Source of the DNA: Armatimonadota bacterium
GTDB taxonomy: Bacteria; Sysuimicrobiota; Sysuimicrobiia; Sysuimicrobiales; Kaftiobacteriaceae
Reading direction: 5' to 3'
Assembly (NCBI GenBank): GCA_016193565.1
Contig: JACPRY010000045.1
Coordinates: 1-38,259, forward strand
Length of the DNA stretch: 38,259 nucleotides
Under the pieces are notes generated by a model, which was given only the letters and a program-made list of their open reading frames with translations, did not search any database and had not been told where the DNA came from. The position numbers and the translations under genes were made by a program. Shown piece by piece: positions 7,676 to 19,011 of the stretch (positions within the stretch are counted from its first letter, which is position 1; each line of letters opens with the position of its first letter).

Positions 7676-8970
7676 CGGTTCGCCAGTTCCAGTGCGGTCC
7701 CCGCGGCCAGCGATGCGGCCTGTGCGACCAGCTGCGGGCTGACACGGTCGAAGACATCGCCCGGCGTGTGGAGGGCCTCGTCGTCGCCGGTATGGAGGAA
7801 GACCGCCGGAATCCCCGCCTGCTCGAAGGAGGAGTGGTCGCTGGCGGCCTCCCGAAGCCTGAACCGGCTCACCCGGATCTCAAGGCGCGTCGCGACGCGC
7901 TCAATCAGCTCGACGATCGACGTATCATTTCCGGCATTCCCGACCATCAAGCTGGGGCCGCGTCCGACCATATCCATGTTCACCATCCCGATGACGGTAC
8001 CCATCCGATTCTGCACGTAGAAGCGCGAGCCGATGAGCCCGATCTCCTCCGCCCCGAACCCAATGAAGTGAATCGTCCGCGCGGTCGGAACTGCCGCGAG
8101 GATCCGGGCGGCCTCGAGGACGGCGGCAATCCCCGACGCGTTGTCGTTCGCGCCGGGGCTCTGCTTCACCGAGTCCGCGTGCCCGCCAACGACCACGATC
8201 TCGTTGGGACTGCGGGTGCCGCGCTTGATGCCGATAACGTTCTGTGAGGTGCGGCGTTCTATGATCGTGTTGACGTGCACACGCACCCGCACCGGGCCCG
8301 CCCGCAGCAGCTGCTGCAGGCGCTGTCCATCATCCTGCGAGACCATGACCGCGGGGATCCGCGATGGCTCGACGAGCGTCCCGGCCTGGGGCGGCCCTGG
8401 CTGGTTGTTGGAGACGATAACCGCCTGCGCGCCCGCGGCCGCGGCGTTGGCCACCTTGATGCTAAAACGGACCTCGCCGCGCTGCACGAGCGCAATCTTC
8501 CCCTCCAGCCGTCTCCCCTGGCGATCCTCCTCCCTGCCGAGGCCTGCATCGACCAGTTCGGCGTCCAGACCCTCCGCAGGCGTCGGGGCTGAGAAGATGA
8601 GCGCGAGCGCGCGCAGCGTGGCGGCCTGGGGGGCGGTCACCGTGACCGTCGGAGGCGAGAGTTCGTCAAAAAACAGGATCGGGAAGGTCTGCCGCTCGAC
8701 CGCATACCCGAATCGCCGGAACTGCTCAGCGATGTAGTCGGCGGCGCGCGCATCGGCCGCACTTCCCGTCGGCCGGGGACCAATCTGCTGGCTGAGGACC
8801 TGGACGTGCTGGATCGCCGCCGCGGCGGACGCCTGCGGCAGCGTTTGCGACGGAGCGGCCGCGAGCGGAGCGAGGGGCACGGCCCAGGCCGCGATCGCCG
8901 CGACGAGGATCAGCGCAAGCACGCGGAGATCACTCAAACCTTGGGCTGGACGCATTGAGACCACCTTCAT
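7672..8970 (-). CDS. M28 family aminopeptidase with PA domain and signal peptide
   Basis: VVVGGHADSVKQSPGANDNASGIAAVLEAAR, GFGAEEIGLIGS, DHSSFEQAGIPAVFLHTG. Confidence 0.9.
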   Translation of the reverse strand: MKVVSMRPAQGLSDLRVLALILVAAIAAWAVPLAPLAAAPSQTLPQASAAAAIQHVQVLSQQIGPRPTGSAADARAADYIAEQFRRFGYAVERQTFPILFFDELSPPTVTVTAPQAATLRALALIFSAPTPAEGLDAELVDAGLGREEDRQGRRLEGKIALVQRGEVRFSIKVANAAAAGAQAVIVSNNQPGPPQAGTLVEPSRIPAVMVSQDDGQRLQQLLRAGPVRVRVHVNTIIERRTSQNVIGIKRGTRSPNEIVVVGGHADSVKQSPGANDNASGIAAVLEAARILAAVPTARTIHFIGFGAEEIGLIGSRFYVQNRMGTVIGMVNMDMVGRGPSLMVGNAGNDTSIVELIERVATRLEIRVSRFRLREAASDHSSFEQAGIPAVFLHTGDDEALHTPGDVFDRVSPQLVAQAASLAAGTALELANR

Positions 8971-9009
8971 GTTGATCTATCTGACTGACTGGGGGCGGGC
9001 AGCGCGCGT

Positions 9010-10284
9010 TTAGACGGGCGTAGGCAGCATCCGGGCCAGCGTCCGGTTCATCGCCTTGAGCGTGGCTTTGACGATCGTCTCCTGCACGTCTTCGCTGGTG
9101 AGCGTAGAACCCAGCAGCAGCTGCTCCTCGCCGGTCGGTGAGCCCAGAACCAGCAATACGTGTACCACGTCGCCACCGACCCGCGGAGTCCTCGTCACCT
9201 GCTCGACGGCCAGCTCCCATCCTTTGGGCAACAGCTGGCGCATCGCGGCGACCGCCGCTTCCACGAGGAGGCGCAGGCCCCCGCTCCCGAGCGCTGGCCC
9301 GCGCGCTTCACCCAGCCATCGCTGATCGTCCCGCCCCAGTTCGACCGTCGCGGTGCCTTTGCCGTCGGCGATCTCCAGGTGGATACGCCGGATGGCCAGG
9401 CGGCGCTCGTTGTTTTGGGCGGAGCGTTCCGTCTCGAGCGCATGGCCGTGCACCACGCGCCGGTCGGTGGCTTTCGCCACGGTGGAGGCCCGGCTGGCCA
9501 TGGTAATCAGATCGTCGACCGTCGCCTCATGGTGGATCGCCTCGCGCGCGGTGGTGCGGGTCCCGCCGGCGATCCCGACCGAGGCGCTGACGATCCCCTT
9601 GGGGATGCCCGGCACGGTGAGGGCCGCGATCTCCTCGCGCAGGCGCACGGCCAGCTGCTCGCAGTCCGCGGCCGAGCGGGTGGTGATGATCGTGAACTCA
9701 TCACCGCCGTAGCGGCAGACGAAGTCGGTCTGTGGATCCGTCAGGGCCAGCAGCGTATCCGCGATCGCCCGGATCACCCGGTCGCCGATCACGTGGCCGT
9801 ACTGTTTGTTGACGCTGCCGAACCCATCCAAGTCGATGAAAATGATACTCACTTCGCGGCCGGTGCGCAGGAGGTTCGCGGCCTGCTGGCGCAGCGCGCC
9901 GGCCCATGGCAGTTCCGTCAGCGGATCGGTCAGCTTGCCAAGTTCGTGCATCAAACCTGCACGTGTGACGAGGCCCACCAGGACGCCCTGATCCACCACC
10001 GGGAGCTGATCGAGCCGGTATTCGTCCATCAGAGCGAACGCGGAGGTGATCGACTCGGTCGGAGGCACGGTCACGATCTGACGGCTCATGACTTCGCGGA
10101 CCGGGCGGTACGAAGGCTGGCCGAGCAGGTCGCGGAGCGTCACGATCCCCACGACCTGGCTGTCATTGATGACCGGCATCCCGCCGACCTCATGGGCGCG
10201 GAAGCGCTCCACGACGGCAGACACGGTCTCATTCGGCCGGGCCGTGACGACCGGCTTTGCCATCAATTGTGACACACTTTTCAT
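9010..10284 (-). CDS. CBS-pair + GGDEF (diguanylate cyclase) protein with extra C-terminal domain
   Basis: Two CBS motifs in the N-terminus; FVCRYGGDEFTII; ~120-aa C-terminal region beyond GGDEF. Confidence 0.88.
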   Translation of the reverse strand: MKSVSQLMAKPVVTARPNETVSAVVERFRAHEVGGMPVINDSQVVGIVTLRDLLGQPSYRPVREVMSRQIVTVPPTESITSAFALMDEYRLDQLPVVDQGVLVGLVTRAGLMHELGKLTDPLTELPWAGALRQQAANLLRTGREVSIIFIDLDGFGSVNKQYGHVIGDRVIRAIADTLLALTDPQTDFVCRYGGDEFTIITTRSAADCEQLAVRLREEIAALTVPGIPKGIVSASVGIAGGTRTTAREAIHHEATVDDLITMASRASTVAKATDRRVVHGHALETERSAQNNERRLAIRRIHLEIADGKGTATVELGRDDQRWLGEARGPALGSGGLRLLVEAAVAAMRQLLPKGWELAVEQVTRTPRVGGDVVHVLLVLGSPTGEEQLLLGSTLTSEDVQETIVKATLKAMNRTLARMLPTPV

Positions 10285-10350
10285 TTAATGTTTCTCCAAA
10301 CAGAACCCACCGGCCGCTCCGCGGCAACACTGGAGGGTCGCCACCTGCAA

Positions 10351-10875
10351 CTACGCACCGCCGTGCTTCGTCCGGCGGGCGGGCTCAGCCTGGGTCAACG
10401 CAGCGAAGGCGTCGCGCAGCCGCTGGTAGGTGGCCTCGAGGTGCTCGGGGATCACCTTGGTGTCTGTGAGCACCGGCATGAAGTTCGTGTCACCGACCCA
10501 GCGCGGCACGACGTGGACGTGGAGATGGTCCTCGATGCCGGCTCCGGCTGCCCGCCCGAGGTTCATGCCGACGTTAGTTCCTTCGGGGTGGAACGCCATT
10601 TCCTGCGCCCGGATCGACAGGTCGACGAGGCGCACGAGATCGAGCGCCTCGGCATCATTGAGCTCGCTCAACCGTGCGCGGTGCTGGTACGGCACCACCA
10701 TGAGGTGCCCTGAGTTATACGGGAACAGGTTCAGGATGGCAAACGCGAGGGTGCCGCGGTAGACGATCAGCGACGCCCGGTCATCGCCGCCGGCTGCCGC
10801 CGCACAGAAGATGCAGCCCTCTGCCTTTGGCGCCGCAACGTACTGGAGGCGCCAGGGCGCCCAGATCTGTTTCAC
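10351..10875 (-). CDS. HIT family protein
   Basis: [12 protein letters not shown]...[12 protein letters not shown]...HVHVVPRW. Confidence 0.9.
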   Translation of the reverse strand: MKQIWAPWRLQYVAAPKAEGCIFCAAAAGGDDRASLIVYRGTLAFAILNLFPYNSGHLMVVPYQHRARLSELNDAEALDLVRLVDLSIRAQEMAFHPEGTNVGMNLGRAAGAGIEDHLHVHVVPRWVGDTNFMPVLTDTKVIPEHLEATYQRLRDAFAALTQAEPARRTKHGGA

Positions 10876-11717
10876 GGGGCACGGCGCCCCCTGGGTCCCG
10901 CCCCGGGCCGTGTCCCTTGCTCCGGACCTGGTCGAGGGGCCCCTGGCCGCTCCGGCTGGGGGGCCCTCTGAGGTCGCCGGCGCAGGTACTCCAAGGCCGC
11001 CTGCGCCGCGGCCTGCTCAGCCTGCTTCTTGCTGAGCCCTCGTCCTTCGCCGAGCACCCGGCCGCCGGCCTCGACGGTCGCGACAAACACCTTGGCATGG
11101 TCAGGTCCTTCCTCGTGCCTGATCCGGTACCGCGGGAGGCGTCGCTCTCGCTCCTGCAGCAACTCCTGCAACGCGCTCTTGTAGTCGTCGCTCGGCGTCT
11201 CGAGGTCTTCAAAGGTCTCCTGGAGCCACTGCGTCGTGATGGCGTGCGACACGCCAAACCCGGCGTCGACGTACACCGCGCCCAGCACGGCCTCGAGCAC
11301 ATCGGCGAGCAGCGCGGGCCTGGCACGGCCTCCGGCCTTCTCCTCGCCCTTGCCCAGCCTGATGTATCGGCCCAGGTCGAGGGTCTGCCCAATCTTGGCC
11401 AGCCACGGTTCGCTCACGATCCGCGCGCGCAGTTTTGCCAGCTCGCCTTCGGGAGCCTCAGGGTATCGGTGGTAGAGGTGGTCGCAGACGACGAGGTTGA
11501 GCACGGCGTCGCCCAGCAGCTCGAGCCGCTCATACGACTCGCGCCGGCCGCCGCGGCCCTCGTGGCCGAACGAGCCGTGCTGGAGCGCCAGATTCAACAG
11601 GTAGCGATTCCGGAAACGGAGATCGAGTTTGCGCTCCAGTTCCTCGAGCAGCGGCTGGCGATCCGGTTCAATCTGCGGTGGTTCGTGAGGCAGTGGGACG
11701 TCGCGTTCAGTGGCCAT
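10872..11717 (-). CDS. rnc: Ribonuclease III
   Basis: [43 protein letters not shown]-terminal dsRBD; start re-set to MATERD. Confidence 0.92.
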   Translation of the reverse strand: MATERDVPLPHEPPQIEPDRQPLLEELERKLDLRFRNRYLLNLALQHGSFGHEGRGGRRESYERLELLGDAVLNLVVCDHLYHRYPEAPEGELAKLRARIVSEPWLAKIGQTLDLGRYIRLGKGEEKAGGRARPALLADVLEAVLGAVYVDAGFGVSHAITTQWLQETFEDLETPSDDYKSALQELLQERERRLPRYRIRHEEGPDHAKVFVATVEAGGRVLGEGRGLSKKQAEQAAAQAALEYLRRRPQRAPQPERPGAPRPGPEQGTRPGAGPRGRRAP

Positions 11718-12963
11718 CGTACCTGCGCGCGATGAGGGTCGCGTTGTGCCCGCCGAACCCAAATGCGTTGGACATCGCCGCCCGCACCGGGGCTTTCCGC
11801 ACGGTGTTCGGGACGTAGTCCAGGTCGCAGTCCGGATCCGGAAACTCGTAGTTGATCGTCGGCGGGATCGCGCCTTCTTCGATGGCCAGCACGCAGGCAA
11901 TCAGCTCCACGCCCCCGGCCGCCCCCAAGAGGTGACCGGTCATCGACTTCGTGGAGCTCACCGCCACGGTGTGTGCGTGCTCCCCAAACACCCGCTTGAT
12001 GGCCAGCGTCTCGGTCCGATCATTGTACGGCGTGCTGGTCCCATGCGCGTTGATGTACTCGATCTCGCTCGGTTTCATCTTCGCGTCATGCAGAGCATTG
12101 CGCATGCTGCGGCTCGCGCCGTCGGCTTCAGGATCGGGCTGCGTGATATGGTACGCGTCCCCGGACATGCCGTACCCGACGAGCTCGGCGTAGATGTGCG
12201 CTTCGCGGCGTTTCGCGTGTTCAAGCTCCTCCAGCAGGACGATGCCCGCGCCCTCCCCCATGACGAAGCCGTCTCGTTTGGCGTCGAAGGGTCGTGAGGC
12301 TTTCTTCGGCTCGTCGTTCCGTGTGGACATCGCCTTCATCGAGCAAAACCCGGCGATGCTCAAGGGGGTGATCGCCGCTTCGGACCCGCCCGCGAGCATG
12401 GCGAGTGCCTCACCGCGCTGAATGATCCGGCCCGCATCGCCGATGGCGTTGCCGCCGGTCGCGCAGGCGGTGACGACCGAACTGTTCGGTCCCTTGGCGC
12501 CGAGCAAAATCGAGATGATGCCCGACGCCATATTGATGATGATCATCGGGATGAAGAACGGGCTGACGCGGTCGGGGCCACGTTCGATCAGCGTGCGGTG
12601 CTGCTCTTCCCAGGTCGTCGCCCCTCCGATGCCGGAGCCGATCAGCACCCCGACCTGCGTCGCGTTCTGCGGGGTAATAGCGAACCCGGCGTCCTCCAGC
12701 GCCATCCGGCCTGCGCCGAAGGCAAAATGCACGAAGCGATCGTTGCGGCGGATCTCCTTCTTGTCCATGTAGTCGGCCGGGTCGAAGTCGCGCACTTCGG
12801 CCGCAATCTTCGAATCGAACGCGGCGGCATCGAACCGGGTGATCCGGTCCACCCCGCTGCGTCCAGCCATCAACCCGTCCCAGAACCGGTCCTTCCCGAT
12901 GCCGATGGGACTGACAAGGCCGAGGCCAGTGATCGCGACGCGCTTGAGCTCCATACCCTGCAT
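11707..12963 (-). CDS. fabF: Beta-ketoacyl-ACP synthase II
   Basis: [55 protein letters not shown]. Confidence 0.95.
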   Translation of the reverse strand: MQGMELKRVAITGLGLVSPIGIGKDRFWDGLMAGRSGVDRITRFDAAAFDSKIAAEVRDFDPADYMDKKEIRRNDRFVHFAFGAGRMALEDAGFAITPQNATQVGVLIGSGIGGATTWEEQHRTLIERGPDRVSPFFIPMIIINMASGIISILLGAKGPNSSVVTACATGGNAIGDAGRIIQRGEALAMLAGGSEAAITPLSIAGFCSMKAMSTRNDEPKKASRPFDAKRDGFVMGEGAGIVLLEELEHAKRREAHIYAELVGYGMSGDAYHITQPDPEADGASRSMRNALHDAKMKPSEIEYINAHGTSTPYNDRTETLAIKRVFGEHAHTVAVSSTKSMTGHLLGAAGGVELIACVLAIEEGAIPPTINYEFPDPDCDLDYVPNTVRKAPVRAAMSNAFGFGGHNATLIARRYDGH

Positions 12964-12982
12964 GACGTGGGCTGAGTGGGGT

Positions 12983-14027
<1,045 letters not shown>

Positions 14028-14045
14028 CAGAAAACCTCGACCATC

Positions 14046-14996
14046 TTAGCGCGCTGGCTGCGCTTTCTTCTCGAGTGCCTTGAGTGTTTCGGCCAAGGAC
14101 TCTTTATCTTCGACGTGGAGTACCTGAACGCCTGAGACGGTCTTCCGGATCAGGCCGGAGAGTGTGGTTCCGGGTCCGAGCTCGACAAAGGTTGTGACCC
14201 CCCGTCCAGCCATGGTCTGGACCGACTGTTCCCACCTGACCGGACTGGCCACCTGAGCGATCAGGAGCTTTCGGATCTCATCGCCCTGCCGCACCGGCTG
14301 GGCCGTCACGTTGCTCACTACCGGGATCCGTGCGCGCCGGATGGTGACCTGTTCCAGGACGGCAGCGAACCGGTCGGCGACGGACCGCATCAGGCTCGTG
14401 TGAAACGGCGCGCTCACGGCGAGTTTGACGGCGCGCTTCGCGCCGGCGGCCTTCGCCAATTCGATCGCGTGATCGACCGCCTCCGCTTCGCCCCCGATGA
14501 CGATCTGCCCGGGGCTGTTGAAGTTGGCGGGCTCGACGACGCCGTGGGCTCTCGCCTCGGCACAGATCCGTTCGACCGTCGGACCGTCGATTCCCATCAG
14601 AGCCGCCATCGCCGTCTCGATTCCCGAGGCGGCGTCTGCCATGTACTCCCCGCGCCGGCGGACGACCCGCACCGCATCGGGGAACTCCAGCGCACCGGCG
14701 CACACGAGCGAGGTGTACTCCCCCAGACTCAGCCCCGCAGTGATCGCCGGTGCCGGGATGCGCGCGCGGATCACTTCAAGCGAGGCGAGGCTGGCCGTCA
14801 AGATCGCCGGCTGTGTGTTCTCGGTGTGTTTGAGCTGGTCGTCGGGGCCTTCCCATGCAAGCCGGGTCAGGTCGAATCCCAGAACCGTCGACGCGGTGGT
14901 GAACGCTGCGCGGGCTTCGGGGTAGGCGCCCGCAAGTTCTTTGCCCATGCCGACATACTGGGCCCCCTGCCCAGGGAACACGAAGGCAATCGTCAT
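14046..14996 (-). CDS. fabD: Malonyl-CoA:ACP transacylase
   Basis: IAFVFPGQGAQYVGMGKEL, GLSLGEYTSLVCAGAL. Confidence 0.94.
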   Translation of the reverse strand: MTIAFVFPGQGAQYVGMGKELAGAYPEARAAFTTASTVLGFDLTRLAWEGPDDQLKHTENTQPAILTASLASLEVIRARIPAPAITAGLSLGEYTSLVCAGALEFPDAVRVVRRRGEYMADAASGIETAMAALMGIDGPTVERICAEARAHGVVEPANFNSPGQIVIGGEAEAVDHAIELAKAAGAKRAVKLAVSAPFHTSLMRSVADRFAAVLEQVTIRRARIPVVSNVTAQPVRQGDEIRKLLIAQVASPVRWEQSVQTMAGRGVTTFVELGPGTTLSGLIRKTVSGVQVLHVEDKESLAETLKALEKKAQPAR

Positions 14997-14997
14997 C

Positions 14998-16005
14998 CTA
15001 TTGCCGGCTGGTCTGTGTCTTCATGGTCCAGCGGATCGCGCACGATGCCCAGGTGAGCCCACCGCCGAAAGCGACCATGACCGCGACATCCCCTTTCTTG
15101 ATGCGTCCGGCACGGACCGCTTCATACAGCGCGACCGGCACCGACGCGGAGGAGGTGTTGCCATAGAGCTCCACGTTCACGAAAAACTTTTCTTTCGGCT
15201 GGCCGAGCCGTTCGGCGGCCGCGTCGATGATGCGGATGTTCGCTTGATGCGGGATGAACAAGTCGACGTCCTCGATCGCAAGCCCGGCGCGCTTCACCGC
15301 CTCCTCGATCGCCCTGGGGATGCAGCGCACGGCAAACTTGAACACCTCGCGGCCGTTCATCGTGAGGTAGTGCTGTTGGCGTTCCACCGTCTCGTAGCTG
15401 GCCGGCAGCCGCGACCCTCCGGCCGGCAGCGCGATGAGCGACCCACCTGATCCGTCGGATCCGAGGTGAAACGAGAGAAATCCCGTCCCCGGTTCGGAGG
15501 CCGTCATGACGACGGCGCCCGCGGAATCGCCGAACAGCACTGACGTGCCGCGGTCCTTCCAGTTGGTGATCTTGGACAGCGTTTCCGCACCGACGACGAG
15601 CACAGTGTCGGCCTGACCGCTCGCGACGTAGCCGTGCGCGACCGCGGCGCCGTACGCCCAGCTGCTGCACGCCGCCGACACATCGAAGGCGCCGGCCCGT
15701 CTGGCGCCGAGCCGGTCCTGAAGGATGCAGGCCGTCGCCGGGAAGAGCATGTCCGGCGTCGCGGTGCCGACGATGATGAGATCGATCTGGTCCGGCCGGA
15801 TCCCGGCGTCTTCGAGGGCTTCTTTCGACGCTTCATAGGCGAGGTCGGAACTGGCTTCATCCGGCTCGGCGATGCGCCGCTCGCGGATCCCCGTGCGACT
15901 CACGATCCACTCGTCGGTCGTGTCGACGAACTTCTCGAGTTCGGCGTTGGTCATGATCCGCTTGGGCACGTACCGGCCCAGGCCGCTGATCGTTGAACCT
16001 CTCAC
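14998..16005 (-). CDS. fabH: Beta-ketoacyl-ACP synthase III
   Basis: TDEWIVSRTGIRERRIA, FDVSAACSSWAYG, LFIPHQANIRII. Confidence 0.94.
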   Translation of the reverse strand: MRGSTISGLGRYVPKRIMTNAELEKFVDTTDEWIVSRTGIRERRIAEPDEASSDLAYEASKEALEDAGIRPDQIDLIIVGTATPDMLFPATACILQDRLGARRAGAFDVSAACSSWAYGAAVAHGYVASGQADTVLVVGAETLSKITNWKDRGTSVLFGDSAGAVVMTASEPGTGFLSFHLGSDGSGGSLIALPAGGSRLPASYETVERQQHYLTMNGREVFKFAVRCIPRAIEEAVKRAGLAIEDVDLFIPHQANIRIIDAAAERLGQPKEKFFVNVELYGNTSSASVPVALYEAVRAGRIKKGDVAVMVAFGGGLTWASCAIRWTMKTQTSRQ

Positions 16006-17036
16006 CGCTCCCCTCCCGAAGTGGTCCCTGCTGCATCCAGCGCCGCCAGTTGTGTTCGGATCTCCTGGACGAAGTCATGCGCCACGGCCTCTGTGGCCGC
16101 GCGAATCGCATTGCGGATCGCCCGCGCGTTGCTGCTGCCGTGGGCGATGATACACACGCCGTTGATGCCCAAAAGCGGCGCCCCGCCATATTCCCGGTAG
16201 TCGATACGGCGGTACAAGCGCCTGACCTTTCCCACGAGCGGCGCCACGTAGAGTTTGAGCAGCCGGCCTCGCCACCCGATGAGCTCACCTTTGACAATGC
16301 TTCGGATCGCAAGGGACAGGCCTTCGCCGATTTTCAGCGCGACGTTCCCCACGAAGCCATCGCAGACGACGACATCAGCAACTGCACTGAAGATATCTCG
16401 CGCTTCGACATTGCCGACAAACTGCAGTCCGGGCGACGCGCGAAGCAACTGGCTGGTGGCGTTGGTCAGGTCGTTGCCCTTCCCCTCCTCGGACCCGTTG
16501 CTGAGCACGCCGATGCGCGGTGCGGCGATCCCGAGTACGCGGTTCGCGTAGACGGATCCCATCAACGCGAATTGCTGCAGGTGATGCGGCCTGCAGTCGA
16601 CATTGGCACCGACGTCCAGGAGAATGACAGGGGTCGTGGCGAGCGTCGGCAGGACCGCGGCGATGGCCGGACGGTCTACGCCGGAGATCCGCCCGAGTCC
16701 CAGCAGTGCCGCACCCATCGCGGCGCCCGTATGCCCAGCGCTCACCACAGCATCGGCACGACCGTCCCGGATCAGTTCCACCGCGACCGAGATCGACGCC
16801 CGCCGCTTGCGGCGCAGCGCCATCGCTGGCGACTCGTGCATCTCGATGACCTCAGGAGCGTCCGCAATCTCGATCCCGGGGCCATCGGCCCGGTGCCGGA
16901 CGAGCTCTGCCCGAACCCTGGCTTCCGGGCCGACCAGCACGATCTGTGTGCCGAGCTCGCGCGAGGCGGTGACCGCGCCTGCGACCACGACGGCCGGCGC
17001 GTGGTCGCCCCCCATCGCGTCTACTGCGATCTTCAT
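16002..17036 (-). CDS. plsX: Phosphate acyltransferase
   Basis: MKIAVDAMGGDHAPAVVVAGA, SAGHTGAAMGAAL, LSNGSEEGKGN. Confidence 0.95.
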   Translation of the reverse strand: MKIAVDAMGGDHAPAVVVAGAVTASRELGTQIVLVGPEARVRAELVRHRADGPGIEIADAPEVIEMHESPAMALRRKRRASISVAVELIRDGRADAVVSAGHTGAAMGAALLGLGRISGVDRPAIAAVLPTLATTPVILLDVGANVDCRPHHLQQFALMGSVYANRVLGIAAPRIGVLSNGSEEGKGNDLTNATSQLLRASPGLQFVGNVEARDIFSAVADVVVCDGFVGNVALKIGEGLSLAIRSIVKGELIGWRGRLLKLYVAPLVGKVRRLYRRIDYREYGGAPLLGINGVCIIAHGSSNARAIRNAIRAATEAVAHDFVQEIRTQLAALDAAGTTSGGER

Positions 17037-17056
17037 TGGATGGTTAGCGCTCCGAT

Positions 17057-17123
17057 GGGTTGAAGGTTGAATGTTGAAGGCACAATGCTTTCACCTTCAA
17101 CCTTGGACCTTCAACCTTCAACG
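17057..17123. repeat. Heptad-repeat hairpin (GGTTGAA)n / (TTCAACC)n
   Basis: ggttgaa ggttgaa tgttgaa gg ... ttcaacc ttggacc ttcaacc ttcaacg; the rpmF stop codon lies inside. Confidence 0.9.
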
Positions 17124-17315
17124 TCTCTTGGGTTCCTCTTCTTCGATCTTGATTACCTCTCGTCCGGCGTAGTAGCCGCAGTTCGCGCACACCCGGTGCG
17201 AACGCATCTGCGCGTGGCACTTCGGGCACTCGACCAGCGCGACAAGCCGAGCCTTCCAGTGCGCGCGCCGGTTTGCTCCACTCTTTCTCGAGCGTCGGTG
17301 TTTTTGGATTCCCAT
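17118..17315 (-). CDS. rpmF: 50S ribosomal protein L32
   Basis: MGIQKHRRSRKSGANRRAHWK...CPKCHAQMRSHRVCANCGYYAGREV. Confidence 0.95.
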   Translation of the reverse strand: MGIQKHRRSRKSGANRRAHWKARLVALVECPKCHAQMRSHRVCANCGYYAGREVIKIEEEEPKRR

Positions 17316-17329
17316 GCTCTACCCTCCCA

Positions 17330-17872
17330 CTACTTTTCCGGGAATCGATCCGTCCATTTCAGCAGCGGCGCCAGACGCGGATCGACCGCTGGCACCTGGT
17401 GGCTGCACGTTGTCTCGTTCCAGTTTGCGCCGCACTGCGGGCACAAGCCCCGGCAGTCCGGCCGGCACAGCGGCACCATCGGCAGCGACAGCAGGAAATG
17501 CTGGCGGGCAACCTCGTTGACGTCGAGGATGAGGTCGGGTCCGAGGTGCAGCATGAAGTCCTGGGTTCCTAACTGGTGCTGCCCCGTCCCCGTGGCGTGC
17601 ACGGGCACAGGGTCGACGAGAAACTCCTCATCTAAGTCTGCCCGCAGCGGCTGCTGGAAGACCGTCAAGCAGCGTCCGCAAGTCAACGGCGTCGTGGTTT
17701 CGAGATGACCGAGCAGGCGCACGGTCCTCCGGTCCCGCGCGATTTCGACGTCGCCCGTGACCGGACGGTCGAACACGACCTCCCCGGCCTGACTCTCAAT
17801 CGTCTCCGCAAAGGCGGCGCGCACCACCTGTCCAACCTCAAGCGCCGCGACCTCGATTCGCACTTCCATCAC
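17330..17872 (-). CDS. DUF177 / YceD family protein
   Basis: TCGRCLTVFQQPL...CRPDCRGLCPQCGANWNE; upstream of rpmF. Confidence 0.9.
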   Translation of the reverse strand: MMEVRIEVAALEVGQVVRAAFAETIESQAGEVVFDRPVTGDVEIARDRRTVRLLGHLETTTPLTCGRCLTVFQQPLRADLDEEFLVDPVPVHATGTGQHQLGTQDFMLHLGPDLILDVNEVARQHFLLSLPMVPLCRPDCRGLCPQCGANWNETTCSHQVPAVDPRLAPLLKWTDRFPEK

Positions 17873-17962
17873 CCCTGAACATGGAGGCGCCGCGTCCCGT
17901 CATCCGGTGCGCGGCGATGACCTTTTATTATAGGCAGAGCCGATGATACCTTTCAACACGCG

Positions 17963-18448
17963 CTAACGGGTTCGAGGGAACTTCTCACGGAGACCCTGTT
18001 CGACCTTCTCGGGCACCAGGCCTGAAACCGAACCACCAAGGCGGGCGACCTCGCGGATCAGCGTCGAACTCAGAAAATAATAGGCCGGCGCCGTCATGAA
18101 GAAAATCGTATCGAGCTCCGGTGCGAGCCGCTGGTTCATCGATGCCTGCTTGAGTTCGTATTCGAAGTCGACGACGGCGCGGAGCCCCTTCACGAGCACT
18201 GATGCCCGGCGTTCGCGCGCGAACGCGACGGTTAGCCCAGTATATTCGGCGATCGTCAGGTTCTTGAGATGCGCCGTCGCCCCACGCAGCAGCTCGATGC
18301 GCTCGGCAACGGAGAAGAGCGGCTCTTTTTCGGAGTCCCTGGCCACCGCCACGATGACGGCGTCAAAGACCCGCGCCGCTCGCTCGATCACGTCCAGGTG
18401 CCCGAGGTGCACCGGATCGAAGCTGCCGGGATAGACGGCCACTGTCAT
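17963..18448 (-). CDS. coaD: Phosphopantetheine adenylyltransferase
   Basis: VAVYPGSFDPVHLGHLDVIERAARVFD, VLVKGLRAVVDFEYELKQASMN. Confidence 0.95.
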   Translation of the reverse strand: MTVAVYPGSFDPVHLGHLDVIERAARVFDAVIVAVARDSEKEPLFSVAERIELLRGATAHLKNLTIAEYTGLTVAFARERRASVLVKGLRAVVDFEYELKQASMNQRLAPELDTIFFMTAPAYYFLSSTLIREVARLGGSVSGLVPEKVEQGLREKFPRTR

Positions 18449-19011
18449 CTAGACTGCGCCTCCGGATGTTTATAGAACCAGAGCGTTGTCTCTCCGTACC
18501 GCGCCTCGCGGTAACTCGTGAGCCCCGGCTCCGGCCCCGGCCGGTCGCGCCAGTGGCCTTCAACGATGAGGACGCCGGAAGGCGCCAGGATCTCCGACGT
18601 CACGACGGCGCGCAACACGCGTGGAATCCAGTCTTTACCATAGGGTGGATCGGCCACCACGATGTCGAACTGGCGGCCGGTGCTTCCCAGTTCGCGGACG
18701 GCGGTCAGCGCATCCCTGCGCCACACCTCCGCGCGCTCGCCAAACCCTTCGGCTGCGAGGGACGTGCGAATCTCGGCAGCGAGCTCACGGTCCTGTTCGA
18801 CAAACACGGCAAACCGCGCGCCCAGGCGCAAAGCCTCGAGTCCCAGGCTGCCCGTACCTGCGAAGAGATCCAATACCCGCGATTCCTCCACACGTGCCGC
18901 GAGGCTGTTAAACAGCGCGTCCCGCACGACATGCTGGGTCGGCCGTACGCGGTTGCGCGTACGTCTCCGGCCTTTCTTGCGCCCGGTCTCCCCGCGCAGG
19001 TTTCGTATCAC
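18445..19011 (-). CDS. rsmD: 16S rRNA (guanine966-N2)-methyltransferase
   Basis: VRPTQHVVRDALFNSL, DLFAGTGSLGLEALRLGA, VADPPYG. Confidence 0.93.
   Translation of the reverse strand: MIRNLRGETGRKKGRRRTRNRVRPTQHVVRDALFNSLAARVEESRVLDLFAGTGSLGLEALRLGARFAVFVEQDRELAAEIRTSLAAEGFGERAEVWRRDALTAVRELGSTGRQFDIVVADPPYGKDWIPRVLRAVVTSEILAPSGVLIVEGHWRDRPGPEPGLTSYREARYGETTLWFYKHPEAQSR

Noticed and set aside
9160-10272. 370-aa + strand ORF opposite the CBS-GGDEF gene (and a similar one at 19374-20480 opposite recG)
   Set aside because: Antisense shadow ORFs with no recognisable motifs; the sense strand has strong family matches.
15993-17063. 356-aa + strand ORF opposite plsX
   Set aside because: Shadow ORF; plsX motifs are unambiguous on the minus strand.
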